Assembly (NCBI GenBank): GCA_029560465.1 | Contig: JAKQKX010000002.1 | Coordinates: forward strand, 1-40,290 | Length of the DNA: 40,290 nt | Direction of reading: 5' to 3' | Origin: Candidatus Omnitrophota bacterium | Lineage (GTDB): Bacteria > Omnitrophota > Gorgyraeia > Zapsychrales > JANLHA01 | In this document: positions 17,197 to 25,591 of the stretch, piece by piece | How the letters are laid out: the number at the start of each line of letters is the position of its first letter | Position numbering within the stretch: position 1 is the stretch's first letter | Translations under genes and position numbers: made by a program | Notes under the pieces: model-generated | What the model was told of the DNA's origin: nothing | Databases searched by the model: none | Seen by the model: only the letters and a program-made list of their open reading frames with translations

Positions 17197-18705
17197 TTAA
17201 AGGTCGTGACCGCAGTACGACAAGTTAAAACTTTTATTACAGAGCGGAAAGTCAGAAATCTCTTCACCTCTCATGGCCATCGCCAACCCGATCCAATTAT
17301 GAAAAGACGGGTCCACAATCTTATACCGTGCGAAACTCCCGTCCCTGCCGGACAAGGCCGTGTGGCAAATCTCACCCCGCCAGCCTTCCACCAAGGAAAC
17401 AACCATATGGTCATGTCGGACGGGAGGGACGACCCCGCGGATCTTCCCCGCCGGCAAATTATTCAACTGGTCCAGGATAAAGTCCACGGACTTTTGCATC
17501 TCAAGCCACCTCACAAAGGCGCGCCCGAAGACATCGCCCGAGACGCACGTCGACACAGGGACCTGAGAAAACTGAAAGGCCCCTGTTGGAAAATCAAAAC
17601 GCACATCCCGCTCGATGCCGCACGCCCGCGCCGCCACGCCGACTAATCCCAAATCCACGGCCGTCTTGGGCTCGACCACACCTGTCTCGTCGAATCTGTC
17701 AATAACCAAGGAGGAATCCCAAATCAAGGAAACAGCGTTTTTCACCTCCGCAAAAATCCTTACTAAGCGCCTCTTTAACTCCTGAATCAAGGCGTCATCA
17801 ACGTCAAACAGGACACCCCCGGGGCGTATCATAGTCCGGCCGAAACGGTTCCCGCAAATCAGCGCCGTCAGGTTCAGGAAGTCCCCCCGCAAGCGGCCGC
17901 AGTAAGAAGATGTCGGCAAATATCCGACATCCCCCGCCATCGCTCCCAGGTCGCCGGTATGATTCGCCAACCGTTCCAATTCAAGCATAATCGCCCGGAG
18001 CATGGAGGCCCGTAACGGGACCTCACACCCCGACAGCCCCTCAATGGCCTGACAATACGCCAGCGTATGCCCAACCGTTGTGTCTCCCGCGGCTGTCTCA
18101 ATATAATGGATGGCCCGTTTATCAGGCCCGCCCATCAGGGCTTTCTCGATACCGCGGTGCTGGTAGCCGAGAGAAATCTCCAGATGAAACACCTGCTCCC
18201 CGTGGCATTGAAACCGGAAATGTCCCGGCTCAATGATCCCCGCATGCACAGGCCCAACGGCAACCTCATGAATCTCTTCCCCGGAAATTTTTAAAAAATT
18301 CATATCCGAAGGGGTAATGTCTTCCGCCTTTAACTGCCCCCCTGCCTTTTTCCAGGGCGCATGAAATCGGATCGGCTTAAGCCATGGATGACCTTCCGGG
18401 CGCGTCCCCCACTGCTCAAAAATTTCCCGTTCAAACCAATGGACCTGCGGCATTTCAATCGTTAATGACGCATAACGATCTTTCACGACCGTTGAGAAAG
18501 GCTTCAAATATCCTTCTTTATCATGCGCGAGAACCATCATGAGGACGAGGCTCCCGTTTTCCGGATATCCCCAAAACGACACAACCCTTGCGCCGCCCTG
18601 CGTTTCTTCCTGCGCAAGGCTGCGGAAAGCTTCAAACGGCAACCGAGGGATCTCCCGCACGGCCAAGGCCTGACCATTATATATTCTCAAGTCCTGCGCA
18701 GACAT
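17197..18705 (-). CDS. Ehr-type large subunit (NuoC-NuoD/HyfG-like) lacking Ni-binding cysteines
   Basis: The 502-residue subunit has a NuoC-like N-terminal domain (about 40-115, with HWFEREIFEQWG and GHPWLKPIRFH) and a NuoD/[NiFe] large-subunit domain (from about 145). GYQHRGIEKAL at 180-190 is strongly conserved in this superfamily. At the usual L1 site (R-x-C-x-x-C) it reads ETAAGDT, giving Ala206 and Thr209. At L2 (DPC-x-x-C) it reads DPSFHN, giving Ser467 and Asn470. All four Ni ligands are therefore missing, the defining trait of Ehr complexes, so it should not make or use H2 at a NiFe site. The start at 18705 overlaps the previous stop as TGATG after a GGGAGGGG site. Confidence 0.9.
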   Translation of the reverse strand: MSAQDLRIYNGQALAVREIPRLPFEAFRSLAQEETQGGARVVSFWGYPENGSLVLMMVLAHDKEGYLKPFSTVVKDRYASLTIEMPQVHWFEREIFEQWGTRPEGHPWLKPIRFHAPWKKAGGQLKAEDITPSDMNFLKISGEEIHEVAVGPVHAGIIEPGHFRFQCHGEQVFHLEISLGYQHRGIEKALMGGPDKRAIHYIETAAGDTTVGHTLAYCQAIEGLSGCEVPLRASMLRAIMLELERLANHTGDLGAMAGDVGYLPTSSYCGRLRGDFLNLTALICGNRFGRTMIRPGGVLFDVDDALIQELKRRLVRIFAEVKNAVSLIWDSSLVIDRFDETGVVEPKTAVDLGLVGVAARACGIERDVRFDFPTGAFQFSQVPVSTCVSGDVFGRAFVRWLEMQKSVDFILDQLNNLPAGKIRGVVPPVRHDHMVVSLVEGWRGEICHTALSGRDGSFARYKIVDPSFHNWIGLAMAMRGEEISDFPLCNKSFNLSYCGHDL

Positions 18706-20174
18706 CAGCCCCCTCCCAGCTCGTGAGCCACTTCCCCCAAGGCGGATTTCAGCCAATAAGGGAAATACACCCCGAGGGTGATCACCAAAACAAAAAATAA
18801 CGCCGGAACCCATATCCGCAAAAAAGTGTTTCTATTGTAAAAGTTATCCTGATTGCCTTGCGGGGCTGTGCCGCCTAAAGTCATCATGATAAAAATCCGC
18901 GCCATCCCGATAAAAATGACCCCGAGCGTTGCCAGGAAAACAACGGCAAGCCCGTTCCGTCCCTGGAACAAAGTCTCTTTTAAAATAATAAATTTACCCA
19001 AAAAAATTCCGGAGGGGGGCGTCCCGGTTATTAACAAAAAGCCCGTCATCCAAAGCGCCCCTGACCACCGCATTTTTCCAGTCAGGATTCCCTGGATATC
19101 CGCGATTCTCTTCGTCCCGAAATACGACAGGATATTCCCGGCGACGAAAAACAATCCTGCCTTAGTCAAAGAATGCCCCAGCATATTGACCAACGCGCCG
19201 AAAACAGCGCTTTCGCCCACCCCTATCCCGAATATTATCATCCCCATGTGTTCCACGCTTGAATAGGCCAACATCCTTTTATAATCCGTTTGCCCCAGGA
19301 TAAAAACAGCCGCGAAGGCCATAGACACAAGGCCAAAAACAATAAATATCTCCTGACAATATGACTGAAGCCCGGCCGCAATACAAATCTGGTACCCGCG
19401 CAGGATGCCCAGGAAAGCACAATTCAATAGGGCTCCCGAAAGAAGCGCGGAGACGACCGACGGCGCCTCGCTATGCGCGTCAGGCAGCCATGTGTGAAAA
19501 GGAGCCAGCCCCATTTTTGTCCCGTACCCGACAAACAGAAGCAGGAACGCCGCTTTCAGCCAGGGGACATTGATATCCCGGGCGCTTGCAATCATTTGCC
19601 CTAACAGCATTTCTTCCCGGTGATGGTCCGCGACAGCCAAGAAAAAAACACCGAGTAACGCCACGGCTATGCCAACGGAACAAATTAAAAGGTATTTCCA
19701 GGTTGCTTCCAGGGACCGTTTGGTCCGGTGAAAATAAATTAAAGGCGCGCTGGCCAGCGTCGTGGCTTCAATGCCAACCCATAAAACCGCCAGGTGCTGG
19801 CTGGCGACAACAAAAGTCATCGTTGAAAGAAATAATAAAAAACACCCGCTAAAAACCGCTTCGCGAGAAAATAACCTGCGCTTTTCATCTTTATTGTCTT
19901 CATGATGGTTTTCGCCGGATAAATACTCAATTCCATAAAACGACGCTCCGAAAAACAGCAGGCTGGTAATCGCCAAGAAAACAACCCCCGTATGATCAAA
20001 AGCAAACCACGCCCCCGGATTCACGCCGTCCCCGTTCCCCCACACCAAACCCGTCAGGACCAGATGGGCCGAAGAGCAAACGACAATCAGGACCCGACGC
20101 TTAAAATCATCCCGGATGAAGAAGGAAACCAGCCCAAGCAACAACGGGACGGTGATCAACAATACAGTCAGCAT
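18705..20174 (-). CDS. HyfF-like antiporter-type membrane subunit
   Basis: Proton-conducting/antiporter-like subunit of 489 residues (NuoL/M/N, Mrp family), about fourteen helices. YGTKMGLAPFHTWLPDAHSEAPSVVSALLSG holds the conserved TM7 Lys and the H-WLP-AH signature, and SSVEHMG is the later conserved loop. After SALLSGALL the family often keeps a lysine; here the sequence is LNCA, so one channel lysine may be altered. It should couple redox steps in the peripheral arm to ion transport. It sits in HyfF position between the HyfE-like and large-subunit genes, 12 bases after the former and overlapping the latter by one base. Confidence 0.85.
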   Translation of the reverse strand: MLTVLLITVPLLLGLVSFFIRDDFKRRVLIVVCSSAHLVLTGLVWGNGDGVNPGAWFAFDHTGVVFLAITSLLFFGASFYGIEYLSGENHHEDNKDEKRRLFSREAVFSGCFLLFLSTMTFVVASQHLAVLWVGIEATTLASAPLIYFHRTKRSLEATWKYLLICSVGIAVALLGVFFLAVADHHREEMLLGQMIASARDINVPWLKAAFLLLFVGYGTKMGLAPFHTWLPDAHSEAPSVVSALLSGALLNCAFLGILRGYQICIAAGLQSYCQEIFIVFGLVSMAFAAVFILGQTDYKRMLAYSSVEHMGMIIFGIGVGESAVFGALVNMLGHSLTKAGLFFVAGNILSYFGTKRIADIQGILTGKMRWSGALWMTGFLLITGTPPSGIFLGKFIILKETLFQGRNGLAVVFLATLGVIFIGMARIFIMMTLGGTAPQGNQDNFYNRNTFLRIWVPALFFVLVITLGVYFPYWLKSALGEVAHELGGG

Positions 20175-20186
20175 CTTATGAACGCC

Positions 20187-20846
20187 TTATTTAGAAGTTA
20201 TGATATCTTTCAGTTCCGACAATTTTTGCGTATCAATATGGTCGAATTCGCGGTTGATATGGAAAATCGTGATCCCCATGACAAACACCGCGGCAAAAAT
20301 ATCCAGCAGGATAGCCAATTCCACTAATAAAGACTGCCCCCCCAGGAAAACAGCCCCAAAAAGATAAATACCGTTCTCTAAGATCAGGTACCCGATCACC
20401 TGTGTGATCGCTTTCATGCGGCTGATAATCAAGAACACGCCGGTAAAAAACGTCGCGAAGGATACCGGCGCGCCCAGCGCAGGAACAAACGGATCGGGGT
20501 ACAGCAATCGCTTGCTGAGCCAAAAGCCCATCGCGAACATAACAACGCCCATCAACAGCGAAAGCGGATATCCCCCGATCGGTTCAACTTCTTTCCGGAT
20601 ATTGGCTTCCCTTAAAGCGCGAAACAACAGCCAGGGGAACACCACCCCTTTTAAGAAAATGCTGAAAAAAGACGCGACCACGGGGCTGAGGGCGCCAGGA
20701 TGAGATTCAACGAAAAGAGGCATCAATCCCACCAGGGTTCCCTGCACAGCGGCTATCTGTATACAATTCCGGATACGGCTTGATGAGAGCATCATCAAAT
20801 CCAGCAGAAGAACTGCGACAATAATAAAATCAACCCACATCGTCAT
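20187..20846 (-). CDS. HyfE-like membrane subunit
   Basis: HyfE family protein of 219 residues with about six helices. Helix one leads into LSSSRIRNCIQIAAVQGTLVGL, characteristic of HyfE, which resembles NuoK at its C-terminal half. It is a hydrophobic connector in group-4 complexes. The ATG follows the HyfC-like stop codon with no bases between, indicating translational coupling; a second ATG at 20840 is possible. Function is inferred from family and position. Confidence 0.8.
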   Translation of the reverse strand: MTMWVDFIIVAVLLLDLMMLSSSRIRNCIQIAAVQGTLVGLMPLFVESHPGALSPVVASFFSIFLKGVVFPWLLFRALREANIRKEVEPIGGYPLSLLMGVVMFAMGFWLSKRLLYPDPFVPALGAPVSFATFFTGVFLIISRMKAITQVIGYLILENGIYLFGAVFLGGQSLLVELAILLDIFAAVFVMGITIFHINREFDHIDTQKLSELKDIITSK

Positions 20847-21758
20847 CTATGACCTCATGGTTAGGATAAACGCCACCGCGGACAACGCCAGCGCAATGAT
20901 CAGAAAATGCGGGACTTTTAATAAACGCAATCGTGCCAAAGTCGATTCGACAACCCCGACAATAACCGCAAGGACAGACATCTGAAGGATAAAAACAGCG
21001 CTGTCCATCATCCAGCCGCGGGAAGATGCCCCCAAAAACATCCCCGCTAACAGCGTTCCTAAAAGCCAGAATTTCACGGCGGCCCCGTAAAGGATATACG
21101 CGAAATCCACCCCCCCATGATCCAAGACCATAACCTCATGGATCATGGTCAGCTCCAAATGCGTGTTGGGGTCGTCCACAGGAATGCGTGAATTCTCCGC
21201 CAAGAAAACAATAAAGACCGCCCCAAAGACCAAAAAAAATACAGGCCCGTATACCGGCCAAAAATTTATAACCCCGGTGGAAAATATGCCGGAAAAAGAC
21301 ATTTGGCCAGTGACACGCGCTAAAGACGCCAGGCTTAAAAACAACGCCGGCTCTGCGAATAAGGCGAACTGCATTTCCCGGCTGGCGCCCATGCCCTCAA
21401 AACTCGAACCCGTATCCAAGGCCGCGAGAACAGTAAAGAACCGGGCAAGCCCAAGCAAATAAATAAATAAAATGATATCGCCGTCAAATTGGATAACGGC
21501 TGGGTGCCCAGCCCACGGGATCAAAAAGGAAGCCGTGATCACAGCGCTCAAACTCACAACGGGGCCGGCGATAAAAACCCATGTCGTTGTCGTGCTATAA
21601 ACCGCTCCTTTTCGAAGCAATTTGAAAATATCATAATACAGCTGCAAAAGCGGACTCCCCTTTCGCCCGGCGAAAAAGGCTTTTGTCCGGTTCAGCACCC
21701 CAAACAGAAATGGGGAAAGCGTCAAGACTAGGATAAACTGGGCAATCTTTGCAGGCAT
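20847..21758 (-). CDS. HyfC/NuoH-like membrane subunit
   Basis: NuoH family protein of 303 residues with about eight helices, the subunit that joins the membrane arm to the peripheral redox arm. Typical features are GRKGSPLLQLYYDIFKLL near the N-terminus, FEGMGASREMQFALFAEPALFL in the middle, and AENSRIPVDDPNTHLELTMIHEVM with its conserved acidic residues in the large loop. The chosen start (21758) lies two bases after the previous gene's stop and gives a normal-length protein. A longer frame starting at 21842 overlaps that gene by about 80 bases and adds residues that do not fit the family. Confidence 0.88.
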   Translation of the reverse strand: MPAKIAQFILVLTLSPFLFGVLNRTKAFFAGRKGSPLLQLYYDIFKLLRKGAVYSTTTTWVFIAGPVVSLSAVITASFLIPWAGHPAVIQFDGDIILFIYLLGLARFFTVLAALDTGSSFEGMGASREMQFALFAEPALFLSLASLARVTGQMSFSGIFSTGVINFWPVYGPVFFLVFGAVFIVFLAENSRIPVDDPNTHLELTMIHEVMVLDHGGVDFAYILYGAAVKFWLLGTLLAGMFLGASSRGWMMDSAVFILQMSVLAVIVGVVESTLARLRLLKVPHFLIIALALSAVAFILTMRS

Positions 21759-21760
21759 TC

Positions 21761-23737
21761 CTATAATTTCCAAATAAAAAGCGCCACGAGCGCGAACACA
21801 ATATACAAAATATAAAACTGTAATTTCCCATGCTGCAGCCATGTTAATTTCCCGGTGAAACGGCGCATCGATCTAAGCATGGGACGGAAAACCGTTTCAC
21901 TGAACAAATCCGTTGTTTCAGTTTTAAAAGACGGGCTGTCCGGGAAATACCGGGTAATCTTTACGGCCTGTTTCTGTGTTCTCAAAACGCCTTTAAAAAA
22001 ATCCACAACCGGCTGAGCAAAAGACGATGCCGTATATTGCATGCGGGGATCGGGACGGGCGTACCCGCAATCCCAAGTCGGAAAACGCGTTATTACGCGC
22101 CCACTTAAAAAACTACGGCGCAACAAAACGGTCAACACAACAACGATGAAAAGACACACCGCCATGACGACCACCGAAATCAACGGCGGCCCCGCTTCCA
22201 TGAGGCACAGCTGTATCAGGCTGAGCGGAGAGCCGCTCACATCAGCAATGATCCTGGCAAAAACCCCTATGAATAAAGGGGCGCTCAACCCGATAACAAT
22301 GCAGGCCACGGCAAGAATCACCATAGACAGGCGCATGAAAACCCCGGCCTCATGAGCGTTTTGACCACAAGCGGTTCTGGTTTCACCCAGGAAAATAATC
22401 CCGAACGCTTTCGTAAAACAAGCGGCGGCCAGCCCTCCGATCAGAGCTAATGACGTTATGATCCCCACAGCGGCAAAAACCAACGACGTAGATCCGGATA
22501 TGCTTTTAAAAGAGGCGTAATAAACCAAGAACTCGCTGACAAATCCATTCAAAGGAGGCAAGCCGCAAATCGCAGCCGCGCCGACAAGAAAACAAAAACC
22601 GGTGATGGGCATCTTCTTAAGCAACCCGCCCAAAAGATCCATTTTCCGAGTGCCGGTTTCATGATAAACAGCGCCGGCGCCCAGAAAAAGAAGCCCTTTA
22701 AAAAACGCGTGGTTAACAACATGCAACAATCCTCCCGCAAATCCCATCACCATCAAAAAAGAGTTCTGGACGCTCAGTCCCACCACGCCCAACCCGATTC
22801 CCATTAAAATGATCCCGATATTTTCGATACTAGAATAAGCGAGAAGGCGTTTAAAATCAGATTGAGCCAAGGCGAACAAAACACCCAAAATCCCGGATAA
22901 ACTTCCGATGGCAATTAACAGATACCCCCACCAGGCGCACGGCATTCCCAAAAAAGTCATAATCCGTAACAGGCCGTAAATCCCGGTCTTAATCATGACG
23001 CCGGACATCAGCGCGGAAACATGACTGGGCGCGGCCGGATGAGCTTCAGGCAACCAGATATGCATGGGCACAAACCCGGATTTTGTCCCGAACCCAATCA
23101 ATGCGCACAGGAAAATAAGGGAAGGCCCGAACCCAGCCCTGGTCCCCTGCCATGCCGCGAAATCCCAGGAGCCGCTCTCCTTCCCCAATAAAATGAACAT
23201 GACGAGCAGGAAAAGCGTCCCGATATGCGTCGCGACCAAATAAATCAACCCAGCCCTGGCCACGTCCCGCTTCTCCCCTTCAAACAATACCAGAAAGCAG
23301 GAACTGACGGACATCATTTCCCATGCCGACAGAAAGAGGATGGCATTCCGGGCCATAATGACAAGAGCCATGCTGGCAACGAGGAGGTTATAAAAAAGCC
23401 ATGCGGCCCCGATATTCTTCTTGCCATAATAATGTTTTAAATAATCGAATCCATATAAAGCGGACAACGCGGACAAAAGAAAGACAGGGAATAAAAATAC
23501 CGCGCTTAAAGCATCTGCTCCCAGAGAAAAAGAGCCGCAGGGGATCGCCCAGGGGATGCTAAAAACAGCGGCCGTAGGATTGTTATAAACGGCAAAAAGA
23601 GCGCCTAACCCCACAACGCACGCGGTAACCGCCCCTGCCGCGCCCATGCCATTGGCGAACTTGACACATCGATTCAGACTGAACGCAAACACCCCGCTTA
23701 CGATCAGGACGATCAAGGAACACAATAGGACATTCAT
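21761..23737 (-). CDS. HyfB-like antiporter-type membrane subunit
   Basis: NuoL/HyfB-like protein of 658 residues. About fourteen core helices carry FGTKSGFVPMHIWLPEAHPAAPSHVSALMSGVMIK, the TM7 lysine and H-WLPEAHPAAP-H motif, and then LAYSSIENIG. A C-terminal extension (from about 540) ends in further membrane segments. It is the largest ion-translocating subunit and the first structural gene of the complex. A clear AGGAAG ribosome site precedes the ATG, 28 bases after the regulator gene. E. coli HyfB is a similar length. Confidence 0.88.
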   Translation of the reverse strand: MNVLLCSLIVLIVSGVFAFSLNRCVKFANGMGAAGAVTACVVGLGALFAVYNNPTAAVFSIPWAIPCGSFSLGADALSAVFLFPVFLLSALSALYGFDYLKHYYGKKNIGAAWLFYNLLVASMALVIMARNAILFLSAWEMMSVSSCFLVLFEGEKRDVARAGLIYLVATHIGTLFLLVMFILLGKESGSWDFAAWQGTRAGFGPSLIFLCALIGFGTKSGFVPMHIWLPEAHPAAPSHVSALMSGVMIKTGIYGLLRIMTFLGMPCAWWGYLLIAIGSLSGILGVLFALAQSDFKRLLAYSSIENIGIILMGIGLGVVGLSVQNSFLMVMGFAGGLLHVVNHAFFKGLLFLGAGAVYHETGTRKMDLLGGLLKKMPITGFCFLVGAAAICGLPPLNGFVSEFLVYYASFKSISGSTSLVFAAVGIITSLALIGGLAAACFTKAFGIIFLGETRTACGQNAHEAGVFMRLSMVILAVACIVIGLSAPLFIGVFARIIADVSGSPLSLIQLCLMEAGPPLISVVVMAVCLFIVVVLTVLLRRSFLSGRVITRFPTWDCGYARPDPRMQYTASSFAQPVVDFFKGVLRTQKQAVKITRYFPDSPSFKTETTDLFSETVFRPMLRSMRRFTGKLTWLQHGKLQFYILYIVFALVALFIWKL

Positions 23738-23765
23738 GCCGTTCTTCCTAAAATATATTTTGCCT

Positions 23766-24443
23766 TTATTCCCTTAAAGACTGTTCGGCCTGCGCGATTT
23801 CCGTGAGGATAACATCACGGGACTTTTGATGCACAATCGCTTCGATGACCCGCGTGCTTTTTAACACATACGCGATCCGTGACAGCATTTTCAGGTGGCT
23901 TCTAACTGTTGGACTAATTAATGTCAGCAGGCAGTTCACCCGTTTCCCGTCTATAGCTCCATAATCAACCGGCGCTTCCAAGAAACAAACACCGACAATC
24001 GCATGAGGGATGTGGGTCACAACAGGATAACGCGCGTGCGGGATGGCGATCCCGTTACCGAATCCGGTGGAACCTAATTCCTCCCTCACGAGCATCGCTT
24101 CCAACAGGTTTTCTTTTTTAACATCCTCGGGCAAATTTAAAAGGTCCAGGACAGTCCCCAGCAAAGTTTTTTTGTCCTTGCCTTCCACACGGTAATAAAT
24201 CCCGCCCTTTTTAACCGCTTCTGTTAATGACTGCGACATGACATCTTTTTCATCAGGTTCGTGAAGGATCGCCTGAGACACATTGATTTTACGGGCAGTC
24301 GCCCAATCCAATATCTCGACCCGGTTAAACCGGTACTGGTCATGGATCCGGTAAAAAGGGATACTTTCCTGTTTAATCCAGCGGTAAATAGTCCGTTCCG
24401 TCACATTTAATAATTGAGATAAATCTTTTACGCTTAACTCCAT
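23766..24443 (-). CDS. Helix-turn-helix and PTS EIIA fusion, candidate operon regulator
   Basis: A fusion of 225 residues. Residues 1-50 form an excisionase/MerR-type DNA-binding helix-turn-helix (LSQLLNVTERTIYRWIKQESIPFYRI). Residues 75-225 are a PTS EIIA domain of the fructose/Ntr type. GFGNGIAIPHAR carries the phosphorylatable His136, and HLKMLSRIAYVL is the second conserved histidine region. The protein probably changes DNA binding or partner contacts when phosphorylated by HPr or NPr. It heads the operon, 28 bases before the HyfB-like gene. The ATG at 24443 has GGGGAT upstream; a GTG at 24455 is the alternative. Regulation of this operon is inference from position. Confidence 0.85.
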   Translation of the reverse strand: MELSVKDLSQLLNVTERTIYRWIKQESIPFYRIHDQYRFNRVEILDWATARKINVSQAILHEPDEKDVMSQSLTEAVKKGGIYYRVEGKDKKTLLGTVLDLLNLPEDVKKENLLEAMLVREELGSTGFGNGIAIPHARYPVVTHIPHAIVGVCFLEAPVDYGAIDGKRVNCLLTLISPTVRSHLKMLSRIAYVLKSTRVIEAIVHQKSRDVILTEIAQAEQSLRE

Positions 24444-24501
24444 CCTGATCCCCACAATTCTTAAAATTATTTCTGTATTTTAACTCACAAGCTGGAATGT
24501 C

Positions 24502-24530
24502 ATATTAGGACACGGCAAGGAATTTGTCAA
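24502..24530 (-). promoter_or_regulatory. Strong sigma-70-type promoter of the Ehr-like operon
   Basis: On the minus strand: a perfect TTGACA, a 17-base spacer and TAATAT, giving a leader of about 50 bases before the regulator start. Immediately upstream of the -35 (24532-24557) is an imperfect dyad, AAATAT...ATATTT, a possible operator or activator site. Confidence 0.7.
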
Positions 24531-24582
24531 CAAATATCATATGGAGATGACATATTTACACAAAAGACTTCCCTGTTATATT

Positions 24583-24631
24583 AAAAAAAGCCCCCTGTAA
24601 CCTGTCTTAAAATAAACACTTACAGAGGGCT
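24583..24631 (-). terminator. Intrinsic terminator after the coiled-coil protein gene
   Basis: On the minus strand, arms at 24620-24631 and 24589-24600 (AGCCCTCTGTAA against TTACAGGGGGCT, one mismatch) enclose a 19-base loop. The stem runs into seven U residues (24583-24589). It ends transcription of the gene at 24689-25087 before the Ehr operon promoter. Confidence 0.8.
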
Positions 24632-24688
24632 TAAGTAGCACAGCCATTCATTCTTATGAATCTTGCTTTAAAAATCTTAATCTATCTC

Positions 24689-25087
24689 CTATTCGATCTC
24701 CTGCATGGCAGCCCTTTTCGCCTCTTCCGCCGCTTTCATGGCGGCATTCTTTTCTTCTGTGGCCTTACGCATGGCTGTGGCTCTTTCTTGGCCTTTCAAA
24801 CCTTGGGCGGCTGATCGGGCTTCGCGGAACTGTTTCATAGCGGCTTCTTTAGCCGCATCAAAGGCTTCCTGTGCTTTCGCCCTTTCGATTTTCGCATTTT
24901 CTCTTGTTTGACCCCAACCCTTCTTAGAAGCTTCTTCACTCGTTTCCATCCGCCTCTTGGTTTCTTCGCCTTTGGCCTTCACTTCTTTCATCCTTTTTTC
25001 CGAAGCCGGTTTTGCTGCGTAAGCGTGAGGGACAACAAACCCTATCACCAGCAATATCAGGACAACGATTTTTACCACATGTCTCAT
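24689..25087 (-). CDS. Secreted Lys/Ala/Glu-rich coiled-coil protein
   Basis: A signal peptide ending HAYA (cleavage near residue 24) is followed by about 108 residues that are almost entirely charged helix (K, E, R, A repeats such as AKAQEAFDAAKEAAMKQF). This implies one long periplasmic coiled coil. No family is recognised. The start at 25087 has a strong AAGGAAGGAG site; the longer frame from 25129 would place charged residues ahead of the signal peptide and has no such site. A terminator follows. The repetitive helix recalls small Lpp- or OmpH-like periplasmic proteins, but no lipobox is present. Confidence 0.7.
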   Translation of the reverse strand: MRHVVKIVVLILLVIGFVVPHAYAAKPASEKRMKEVKAKGEETKRRMETSEEASKKGWGQTRENAKIERAKAQEAFDAAKEAAMKQFREARSAAQGLKGQERATAMRKATEEKNAAMKAAEEAKRAAMQEIE

Positions 25088-25171
25088 AGCCCACTCCTTC
25101 CTTAATTTATTCAAACTCCTTTTACGCATCCTTCCAGGATAACGGACCTCGCCTGCTTTTATAACAGGCGG

Positions 25172-25372
25172 CTATTTTGTTTTAAACCCCCATTCCCACA
25201 CAATAATTATAAACTTCCCCAACAACCAAATGGAAAACACAACAAAAAGAAGGGCAATAGTTATCTTCAAGAAGAAGCCCAAAACCATAATAAGAGGATA
25301 AAACAAGACTCCTATTCCAGCCAAGATGCTTACGGCAATCAAAGAAATCAAACCAACGCCAAAAGCTTTCAT
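25172..25372 (-). CDS. Small hydrophobic membrane protein
   Basis: The 66-residue protein consists of two predicted membrane helices (about 5-32 and 36-60) ending in a basic tail (WGFKTK). Family not recognised. AAGGAGAGG sits eight bases before the ATG. A second ATG just after the ribosome site (25380) would give only three codons (ATG AAA GCA TGA), a tiny upstream frame overlapping the true start region. It lies 84 bases ahead of the coiled-coil gene on the same strand, so the two may be co-transcribed. The gap between holds a CGCCTG/CAGGCG hairpin (25150-25170). Confidence 0.6.
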   Translation of the reverse strand: MKAFGVGLISLIAVSILAGIGVLFYPLIMVLGFFLKITIALLFVVFSIWLLGKFIIIVWEWGFKTK

Positions 25373-25532
25373 GCTTTCATCCTCTCCTTATCTTTAAAAT
25401 TTTGATACCACCCCGAAACAATCCCGGCGTCACCATCGTCCCGGACAATCCATATTCTACAACATCCCATGAAGAAAGCAATAAATACCACAAGTCTGTT
25501 CCATGAATCCAGCATATTAACTCTTTAGATTC

Positions 25533-25561
25533 TTGACAGAAAAGGGAACCCGGAATATAGT
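25533..25561 (+). promoter_or_regulatory. Strong sigma-70 promoter of the efflux operon
   Basis: A perfect TTGACA, 17-base spacer and TATAGT lie 30 bases before the TolC-like start. This is one of the two best promoter matches in the window. Confidence 0.8.
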
Positions 25562-25591
25562 TTGTTAAGTTAATCATAAGGCAGGGGAACC

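Noticed and set aside
16417-18705. Calling the complex a formate hydrogenlyase or H2-evolving hydrogenase
   Set aside because: All four Ni-site cysteines are missing in the large subunit, and no formate dehydrogenase or maturation endopeptidase gene is nearby.
18706-18813. N-terminal extension of the Ehr large subunit
   Set aside because: It lies inside the HyfF-like gene; a TGATG overlap with GGGAGGGG marks the real start at 18705.
21759-21842. N-terminal extension of the NuoH-like subunit
   Set aside because: It overlaps the HyfB-like gene and does not fit the family; the ATG at 21758 follows the stop directly.
25150-25170. CGCCTG/CAGGCG hairpin as terminator of the small membrane gene
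   Set aside because: On the minus strand it is not followed by a T-run; the T-rich side faces a strand with no gene.
25377-25577. 66-codon minus-strand frame upstream of the small membrane protein
   Set aside because: Composition is not protein-like, there is no ribosome site, and it overlaps the efflux-operon promoter on the other strand.
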